Shown here one piece after another: positions 12,916 to 18,539 of a stretch of DNA of 18,539 nt. Position 1 is the stretch's first letter. Each line of letters opens with the position of its first letter. The notes beneath the pieces were generated by a model. It saw only the letters and a list, made by a program, of their open reading frames with translations. It ran no database searches and was not told where the DNA came from. A program made the position numbers and the translations under genes. Source of the DNA: Clostridiaceae bacterium. Lineage in GTDB: Bacteria; Bacillota; Clostridia; Oscillospirales; QAMX01. The stretch is from contig JAEDGJ010000033.1 in the NCBI GenBank assembly GCA_016297585.1, positions 1-18,539 of the forward strand, written 5' to 3'.

Positions 12916-15180
12916 TTAATCCCGGACGACCGCGGACGCGAGCTTTCCGTCCTTCCACGAAAGATCGACCGTCTTTCCGCCGCGGATGCGCAGGCCGCGC
13001 ACGCTGCCCTCCGTCCACGACGAGGGGAGCGCCGGCAGGAACACGGGGGAGGCCGCGTCTCCCTGCAGCAGCATCTCCGCGATGCCCGCGCAGACGCCGA
13101 AATTGCCGTCGATCTGGAACGGCGGATGCGCGTCGAGGAGGTTCGGATACGAGCCGCCGGGCGTCGGATAGACCGCGTCGCTCGCGCACGGACGGAGCTG
13201 CATATCGATGAGCTTCAGCGCATGGTCGCCGTCGCGGAGTCTTGCCCACATATTGACCTTCCAGCCGAGGCTCCAGCCCGTGCCCTCGTCGCCGCGCTCG
13301 ACGAGCGAGATCTTCGCCGCGTCTCCCATCGGCGTGCCCGGCACGATCTCGCGTCCCGGATGCAGCCCGTAGAGGTGGGACAGGTGGCGGTGGTTCTTCT
13401 GATGGGGCGGGAACTCCTCGTTCCACTCGCGGATGCCGCCGGAAGCGGTCAGGTCATAGCCGTGCACCTTCGGAAGCGCTTCGCGGATCTCCGCCAGAAT
13501 GCCGTCGTCCGCACCGGCGTGAGCCGCCGCGTCGAGCGTCATGCGGAAGACGTCGCGGATCAGCGCCTGCGTCATCGCCGTCCACTTCGCGACCGGGCAG
13601 AATTCGCCGTTTTCCAGCCGGAAATAGTGCTCCGGCGAGGTCGACGGGCAGAAGATCAGCGTGCCGTCGTCCGCCTCCGTCAGGACATCCAGCAAAAAGC
13701 GCGCGCATTCCTCGAGCGTCGGCACCAGCGTGTCGCGGAGGAAGTCTTCGTCCTGCGTGTACTCCCAGTATTCGTAGAGATTGCGCATGAACCACGCGCC
13801 GCCCATCGGCCAGAACGCCCAGACCGCGCCGCCGCGGATGCCGTTGCCGACGGAGGTCGAAAGCCGCCACAGATCGGTGTTGTGATGCACGCAGAAGCCG
13901 CGCGCACCGTAGATGTCCTTCGCCGGACGGCGCCCGCTGACGCGCAGCTCGCCGATCATCTTCACCAGCGGCTCGGCGCACTCCGCGAGATTCGTCATCA
14001 GCGTCGGCCAGTAGTTCATCTCCGTGTTGATGTTGATCGTATAGTTGCTGTTCCACGGCGGCATCAGCCGGTGGTTCCAGATGCCCTGCAGATTCGTCGG
14101 CTGCGTACCCGCGCGGGATGCGGCGATGGTCAGATAGCGCCCGTAATGGAACAGCAGCGCATAGAGAGACGGATCCTCCGCGCCGTCCGCATGCGCGCGC
14201 AGACGCTCGTCGGTCGGGAGACTGCCGGAAGCGCTCTCCGGTAGGCAGAGCTCCGTACGGTCGTACAGCGCACGGTAGTCGCGGATATGCGCGGCAAGAA
14301 TGGCGTCATACCCCGCCTCCACCGCCGCGGCGATGTCGGCGGCGCAGTTTTCGCGGTAGGGCACACCCGCCGTCTCGGGGTCGCGGTCCCATCCGGCAAA
14401 GTTCGAGCGCACCGCAAAATAGACCGCCGCCGCGTCCGCGCCGGAAACCGCGAGCGTCCCGTCCTGCGCCGTCACGGTGCCGCCTTCGGGTACGATCCGC
14501 ACCTCCGCCGCAAAGCGGATACCGGGGCGCGCGGGGTCGTAGTACTGCTGGGAGCGTCCCTGATCGACGCCGTAGTGGATCTTCGTGATCGGGCAGCTGC
14601 CCTCCACACGGATGCGCGCGCCGTCCGCCTCCGCCGTGCAGTGCAGCTCGGAGGAAAACGCGATCGAAAACGCGACGCTGCCGGGCTTTGTGCCCGAAAT
14701 GCGCGTGCAGAACACCTGATGCGGCGCAGAGCAGAAGCTCTCGCGTACAAAACGGACATTTCCGGCGCAATAATCAACGGTATGGACGGCGCTGCGCAGG
14801 TCGAGCGTCCGACGATAGTCTGACGCGGGCGCACGCCGGTAGTCAGACCCTTCGGCGTGTCCGGCAAAGGTCAGCGTCAGCGTGCCGAGCGGCAGATACA
14901 TCGCCGTCGGATCCGAGCCGATGCCGTCCTCGACGGCGATCTGCGCCTCGGCGTACTGCCCCTTCATCGCAAGCTCGCGCGCCCTTAAAAACGCCTCATG
15001 CGGATTCGGGCGGGTATGGTAGGACGGGCAGCCCGTCCAGAGGGTATCCTCGTTGAGCATCAGGGTCTCCGTTTCCGTGCCGCCGAAAACCATCGCGCCG
15101 ATGCGGCCGTTTCCGAGCGGGAGCGCCGCGTTCCAATCCGCGGCGGGGGAGGTGTAGTACAGCTCATGCGAACAGTTCAT
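12916..15180 (-). CDS. GH95 glycoside hydrolase (alpha-L-fucosidase family), cytoplasmic
   Basis: A 754-residue protein matching the full length of GH95 enzymes. The N-terminal beta domain shows WNAALPLGNGRIGAMVFGG and LNEDTLWTG. The (alpha/alpha)6 catalytic barrel carries PPWNSNYTININTEMNYWP (374-392), with Asn383 and Asn385 aligning to the paired Asn of the bifidobacterial enzyme AfcA. STSPEHYF carries Glu517 (general acid) and QIDGNFG carries Asp691, so all expected catalytic positions are present. GH95 enzymes are inverting alpha-1,2-L-fucosidases, and some act on alpha-L-galactosides. ATG at 15180 is chosen because AAAGGA precedes it and the fold starts at once; the upstream frame extension overlaps the promoter. 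It lacks a signal peptide, so it should act on imported oligosaccharides. It is driven by a consensus promoter, divergent from the GH36-like gene. Confidence 0.92.
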   Translation of the reverse strand: MNCSHELYYTSPAADWNAALPLGNGRIGAMVFGGTETETLMLNEDTLWTGCPSYHTRPNPHEAFLRARELAMKGQYAEAQIAVEDGIGSDPTAMYLPLGTLTLTFAGHAEGSDYRRAPASDYRRTLDLRSAVHTVDYCAGNVRFVRESFCSAPHQVFCTRISGTKPGSVAFSIAFSSELHCTAEADGARIRVEGSCPITKIHYGVDQGRSQQYYDPARPGIRFAAEVRIVPEGGTVTAQDGTLAVSGADAAAVYFAVRSNFAGWDRDPETAGVPYRENCAADIAAAVEAGYDAILAAHIRDYRALYDRTELCLPESASGSLPTDERLRAHADGAEDPSLYALLFHYGRYLTIAASRAGTQPTNLQGIWNHRLMPPWNSNYTININTEMNYWPTLMTNLAECAEPLVKMIGELRVSGRRPAKDIYGARGFCVHHNTDLWRLSTSVGNGIRGGAVWAFWPMGGAWFMRNLYEYWEYTQDEDFLRDTLVPTLEECARFLLDVLTEADDGTLIFCPSTSPEHYFRLENGEFCPVAKWTAMTQALIRDVFRMTLDAAAHAGADDGILAEIREALPKVHGYDLTASGGIREWNEEFPPHQKNHRHLSHLYGLHPGREIVPGTPMGDAAKISLVERGDEGTGWSLGWKVNMWARLRDGDHALKLIDMQLRPCASDAVYPTPGGSYPNLLDAHPPFQIDGNFGVCAGIAEMLLQGDAASPVFLPALPSSWTEGSVRGLRIRGGKTVDLSWKDGKLASAVVRD

Positions 15181-15246
15181 AATAAACCGATTCCTTTCCG
15201 TCAAATTCTGTTTTCTCTTTGGCGCTTCATGCTCCTGACAAGCCTG

Positions 15247-15275
15247 ATTATACCGGGTTTTGCATCTCTTGTCAA
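15247..15275 (-). promoter_or_regulatory. Promoter of the GH95 gene
   Basis: On the minus strand a perfect TTGACA (15275-15270) and perfect TATAAT (15252-15247) are separated by 17 nt. The leader to the GH95 ATG is about 60 nt. It lies back to back with the GH36-like promoter; the -35 boxes are 24 nt apart. Confidence 0.9.
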
Positions 15276-15299
15276 TCGAAAATCCCTTTTCCCGGGCTC

Positions 15300-15328
15300 T
15301 GGACAAACCGCACGGGGCAGGGTATAAT
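15300..15328 (+). promoter_or_regulatory. Promoter of the GH36-like gene
   Basis: TGGACA (15300-15305) and a perfect TATAAT (15323-15328) are separated by 17 nt. A GGAGGGG ribosome binding site and ATG follow at 15354-15369. No obvious operator palindrome was seen between the two divergent promoters. Confidence 0.87.
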
Positions 15329-15366
15329 AAGGTATCTTCATTTCACCTTGATCGGAGGGGTTTTTC

Positions 15367-17148
15367 ATGCCGCAGACGGCGCTTCCCGCGTTTTTAGGCT
15401 CCCCGCGCTTTTCCTTCACCCTCGACGGCGTCACCCGCACCGTTTCCATCGGCAGTCTGCCGTTTTCCGACGGCGCTTTTGTCTATGAGGACGGCGATGT
15501 CACGGCGCGCTGGACGCTGCGCACGGCCGTGCACGGCTATGTCGCGCGGCTGACCCTCCGTTTTCCGGCGGCGCGTTCGGTCGACTCGTTTTCCCCGCTG
15601 ATCGCGCGCGTCGCCTATCCCGCCGGCACGCATGCCGTGCGCAAAAAGGGCATCGACTCCGGCTTCCGCGTCCTGCCCGATGCGGCAGATTCCGGGGACG
15701 AAGCGCTCATCGAAGCGCCCGCCGCCTATCTGTACCGCGACGGGCAGGGCTTCCTGGCGCGGCCGCTGTATCCGCTGCGCTTCGACGAGAACTGCCGCAT
15801 CCGTGCCGCAAAAGGGGAGGCGGAGGTCGAGATGACCGCCGTGCCGCCGCGCTCGTTTGAGTCGGACACCTTCGAGTCGGCGGCGCTCTACCTCGCCTCC
15901 GGCGCGCTTGCCCCCGCGCTCGACGAGTATTTCACGCTGCTTCCCCAGCTCTGGCACGGACAGCGCGCCGTGACCGGCTACAACACCTGGGACTACTATT
16001 TTACCGACATCGACGAGCGCTGCGTCGAGGAAAACCTCTCCGTGATCGAAAATGTGCCCGTCTACCGCGAAAACCTGCGCTATTTCACGCTTGACGACGG
16101 CTGGCAGGCCATTCAGGGCGACTGGTACGCGAATTTCCGCTTTCCGCACGGCCTTTCCGCCGCGGCGGACACCATCCGCGCGCACGGCCTGATCCCCGGC
16201 ATCTGGTCGGCGCCCCTCCACGCGTGGACGCTGTCCTCCTTCGCCCAGCGCCGCATGACCGGCTACCTGCGCGACGAAAACGGCGACCCCGTAACGGAGG
16301 ACGGCATGTACGTTCTCGATCCCACGCATCCCGACACGATCGACTTTGTCCGCGAGCTCTATACCCGCCTCTACGACGCCGGTTTCCGGCTCTACAAGGT
16401 CGACTACGTCGGCTGTCTGCGCCACGCGCGGTATTTTTATGACAAAACCGCCTCCCAATACGACGCGCTGCGCCGTCTGTTCGCGCTCATCCGCGAATGC
16501 GTGCACGACAGCGTCATCATCGGCTGCTCCCTGCCCGTCGAAGCGGCGTCTCCCGACGCCGACGCGGGACGCACCGGCATTGACATCCACATCACCTGGA
16601 ACCATGTCCTCTGGGCGATGGAATGCTACCAGCATCACTGGGGCGAGCACCGGCGCATCTGGGTCAACGACATCGACTTCCTCGTCGTGCGCGGTCCCGA
16701 GACGGACGACGATCCGCAGCGCAGCACGATCGACCCCGCCCGGCACAATCCCGTCCGCGGCCGCTGGCGCGCGGGGGACGACTTCTGCCTGAACGAGGCC
16801 CGCTCTTGGGCGGCGGTCGTCCTGCTGACGGGCGGCAGCATGAATCTGTCCGACCGTCTCGCCGTCCTGAACGGCGAGGGACGCGCGATCCTCGAAAAAG
16901 CGCTGTCGCTGCGCACGGAGACCGCCGCCGTCCCGCTCGACCAGTTTGTCCGCGACTATCCCTGCGTCTGGAAGCAGGGGAGCCGCTATATCCTCGTCAA
17001 TTTCGGAAGCGAGACCGAAACCTTCTCCGTTCCTTCCGGCGTCCCGATGCGCGAGCTCTGGACGGACCGGCGCGTCACCCCGGAAAACGGGCGGATCTCC
17101 GTCACCTTATCTCCCCATGAAAGTGCGGTATTCTATGAACATGCGTAA
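15367..17148 (+). CDS. GH36-like alpha-galactosidase (clan GH-D)
   Basis: A 593-residue soluble protein. The N-terminal 200 residues form a beta-rich domain. The TIM barrel that follows shows RYFTLDDGWQ (238-247), GIWSAP (278-283) and RLYKVDYVG (341-349), whose Asp346 matches the GH36 nucleophile. GRTGID (401-406) offers Asp406 as candidate acid/base, and WVNDIDFLVVR (432-442) resembles the NDPD-LxxR signature of GH36 enzymes. A C-terminal beta domain follows. The expected reaction is retaining hydrolysis of alpha-linked galactose or a related sugar. The motifs are divergent enough that alpha-N-acetylgalactosaminidase or transglycosylase activity cannot be excluded. There is no signal peptide. 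ATG at 15367 is 6 nt after GGAGGGG. Its end overlaps the methyltransferase gene by 8 nt in another frame. Confidence 0.82.
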   Translation: MPQTALPAFLGSPRFSFTLDGVTRTVSIGSLPFSDGAFVYEDGDVTARWTLRTAVHGYVARLTLRFPAARSVDSFSPLIARVAYPAGTHAVRKKGIDSGFRVLPDAADSGDEALIEAPAAYLYRDGQGFLARPLYPLRFDENCRIRAAKGEAEVEMTAVPPRSFESDTFESAALYLASGALAPALDEYFTLLPQLWHGQRAVTGYNTWDYYFTDIDERCVEENLSVIENVPVYRENLRYFTLDDGWQAIQGDWYANFRFPHGLSAAADTIRAHGLIPGIWSAPLHAWTLSSFAQRRMTGYLRDENGDPVTEDGMYVLDPTHPDTIDFVRELYTRLYDAGFRLYKVDYVGCLRHARYFYDKTASQYDALRRLFALIRECVHDSVIIGCSLPVEAASPDADAGRTGIDIHITWNHVLWAMECYQHHWGEHRRIWVNDIDFLVVRGPETDDDPQRSTIDPARHNPVRGRWRAGDDFCLNEARSWAAVVLLTGGSMNLSDRLAVLNGEGRAILEKALSLRTETAAVPLDQFVRDYPCVWKQGSRYILVNFGSETETFSVPSGVPMRELWTDRRVTPENGRISVTLSPHESAVFYEHA

Positions 17149-18511
17149 AAACGACAGTATCACGGCCGTCATCGACGGCTGCACCAGCGAAGGCGCGGGC
17201 GTCGCGCACGTCGACGGCATGGCGGTCTTCGTGCCCTGCGCGATCCCGGGCGAGACGGCCGAGCTCCGCATTCTCAAGGTGCAGAAGACCTATGCCTACG
17301 CCAAAATCGAGCGGCTGCTCGAGCCGTCTCCCGAGCGCGTCCCCTCCGACTGTCCCGTCTACCCGCAGTGCGGCGGCTGTGCGCTCCGGCACATGAGCTA
17401 CTCAGCGGAGCTTGCCTATAAAGAGCGCCGGGTGCGCGACGCCTTCGAGCGCATTGCGGGCATCCAAGTCCCGATGGAGCCCATCCTTCCGTCCGTGCTG
17501 ACCGACGGCTACCGCAACCGCGCGCAGTTCCCCGTCGCCGGGGAAGCAGGGAAGTGCTATGCGGGCTTTTTCCGCGCGAACACGCACGACGTCATCCCCA
17601 CCGACGCCTGCCGCCTGCAGACGCCGGAAGCCGCGTCCGTCACGCAGGCGGTCCTTGCGTGGATGAACCGTCACCGCATTCCCGTCTATGATGAACAGAC
17701 CGGAAAGGGGCTGATCCGCCACATCTGCGTGCGCACGGCCTTTTCCGACCGCCGCACGGTGCTGACCCTTGTCGCCGCGCGCCGCGAGCTTCCGCATCCG
17801 GACGGCCTCATCCGCACCGTCCGCGCCGCCTGTCCGAGCGTCAGCGGCATCGTATTAAACGTCAACGCCGCGCGCACGAACGTCATCCTCGGGAAGGAGT
17901 ACCGCACGCTCTGGGGCGACGAGACGCTGACCGACGCGATCGGCGCGCTCTCGTTCCGGCTGCGTCCGGCGTCGTTTTTCCAGGTCAATCCGCTGACGGC
18001 GGAGAAGCTGTACGGCTGTGCAAAGGCCTACCTGACCCATTCCGATACCGGCGTCCCGTACCGTCCGCGGCATCTGCTCGATCTCTACTGCGGCACCGGC
18101 ACGATCGGCCTGTTCTGTGCCGACGTCTGCGAGCGCGTCACGGGCGTCGAGATCGTCGAATCCGCCGTTCAGGATGCCCGGGAGAACGCCGCGGCGAACG
18201 GCATCGAAAACGCGGACTTTCACTGCGGCGACGCGGGTGAGTTTGCGCGTGCCGCCGTCGGACGCGGCGAGTGTTTCGACGCGGTCATCGTCGATCCGCC
18301 GCGCAAAGGGCTTTCCGAGGAAGCCGCCGTCATGCTCGAGACCCTCCACCCCGAGCGGATCGTCTACGTTTCCTGCGACCCCGCAACGCTCGCCCGCGAC
18401 ATCCGCCGTCTTTCCGGCAGCTATGCCCCCGTGCGCGCTCAGGCAGTGGATATGTTCCCGCGTACGGCGCATGTGGAAACAGTGGTATTGATGTCAAGAG
18501 TAAGCAAATAA
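17141..18511 (+). CDS. rlmD: 23S rRNA (uracil-5-)-methyltransferase, RlmD/RlmCD (RumA) family
   Basis: A 456-residue enzyme with an N-terminal TRAM domain (about residues 5-60) and a four-Cys iron-sulfur site (Cys71, Cys77, Cys80 and Cys157, in CPVYPQCGGC and DACRL). A central domain precedes FFQVN (279-283), and the Rossmann methyltransferase domain contains DLYCGTGTIGL (314-324) for SAM, DPPRKG (385-390) and SCDPATLARD with catalytic Cys412. HVET near the end supplies the general-base Glu446. It would methylate C5 of a uracil in 23S rRNA; in Gram-positives one enzyme (RlmCD) may handle two sites. ATG at 17141 overlaps the GH36-like stop. In-frame ATGs at 17135 and 17117 are alternatives, because no strong ribosome binding site decides. 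The gene is probably cotranscribed with the glycosidase. It is complete, ending 28 nt before the window edge. Confidence 0.92.
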   Translation: MRKNDSITAVIDGCTSEGAGVAHVDGMAVFVPCAIPGETAELRILKVQKTYAYAKIERLLEPSPERVPSDCPVYPQCGGCALRHMSYSAELAYKERRVRDAFERIAGIQVPMEPILPSVLTDGYRNRAQFPVAGEAGKCYAGFFRANTHDVIPTDACRLQTPEAASVTQAVLAWMNRHRIPVYDEQTGKGLIRHICVRTAFSDRRTVLTLVAARRELPHPDGLIRTVRAACPSVSGIVLNVNAARTNVILGKEYRTLWGDETLTDAIGALSFRLRPASFFQVNPLTAEKLYGCAKAYLTHSDTGVPYRPRHLLDLYCGTGTIGLFCADVCERVTGVEIVESAVQDARENAAANGIENADFHCGDAGEFARAAVGRGECFDAVIVDPPRKGLSEEAAVMLETLHPERIVYVSCDPATLARDIRRLSGSYAPVRAQAVDMFPRTAHVETVVLMSRVSK

Positions 18512-18539
18512 AGGGCGAAAAGAAAGCTATAAAACTGCT

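Noticed and set aside
12826..14244. 472-codon plus-strand frame opposite the GH95 gene
   Set aside because: The GH95 gene on the other strand has all its catalytic residues. This frame is Arg/Ala-rich noise.
15201..15227. Nine-codon upstream reading frame (MKRQRENRI) in the GH95 leader
   Set aside because: The GGAG is only about one base from the ATG, too close for a normal ribosome binding site, and nothing else supports a leader peptide.
15394..16746. 450-codon minus-strand frame opposite the GH36-like gene
   Set aside because: It is antisense to a gene with clear catalytic motifs, and its translation resembles no family.
18512..18539. Possible ribosome binding site or start of a further gene after the methyltransferase
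   Set aside because: Only 28 nt remain, with an AAAGGGCG-type stretch but no start codon in the window.

Overview
The window reads as a chromosomal segment from a GC-rich (roughly 60% or more) Gram-positive anaerobe, most likely a member of the Clostridia. This is an inference. It rests on strong GGAGG-type ribosome binding sites, consensus TTGACA/TATAAT promoters, an ECF-type vitamin transporter component, and an Mrp/Mbh-type antiporter cluster of the kind found in fermentative Clostridia. No rRNA, tRNA, insertion sequence, CRISPR array or phage gene was seen.

Layout. (1) Positions 1-925, minus strand: a consensus promoter (896-925), a structured leader of about 130 nt, an ECF transporter S component, and the 5' end of an unrecognised gene that leaves the window. 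(2) 922-10013, minus strand: a ten-gene operon for a multisubunit cation/proton antiporter. The transcription order is mrpE, mrpF, mrpG, an MbhD-like gene, an MbhE-MrpB fusion, mrpC, and then four large complex-I-type proton-channel subunits. A promoter lies just upstream (10044-10072), and the operon ends at the ECF promoter with no redox (NuoB/C/D/H/I-like) genes. (3) 10183-11124, plus strand: a ZIP-family metal transporter (ZupT-like) behind a promoter carrying two abutting TTAG-N6-CTAA operator-like sites, closed by a bidirectional terminator. (4) 11143-15180, minus strand: a NagB-family sugar-phosphate deaminase/isomerase with its own promoter, an amidohydrolase, and a GH95 glycosidase (alpha-L-fucosidase family). 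(5) 15300-18511, plus strand: a GH36-like alpha-galactosidase, transcribed divergently from the GH95 gene, overlapped by an RlmD/RlmCD-type rRNA uracil methyltransferase.

How the parts fit. The antiporter operon is a complete stand-alone ion-translocating membrane module. The carbohydrate genes lack signal peptides, so they should act on imported fucosyl/galactosyl oligosaccharides in the cytoplasm, with the NagB-like enzyme handling an amino-sugar or related sugar phosphate. The most notable features are the four-channel antiporter without an electron-transfer module, the switch-like ECF leader, the tandem metal-regulator-like operator at the ZIP gene, and a 39-nt perfect identity between two antiporter paralogues that suggests gene conversion.
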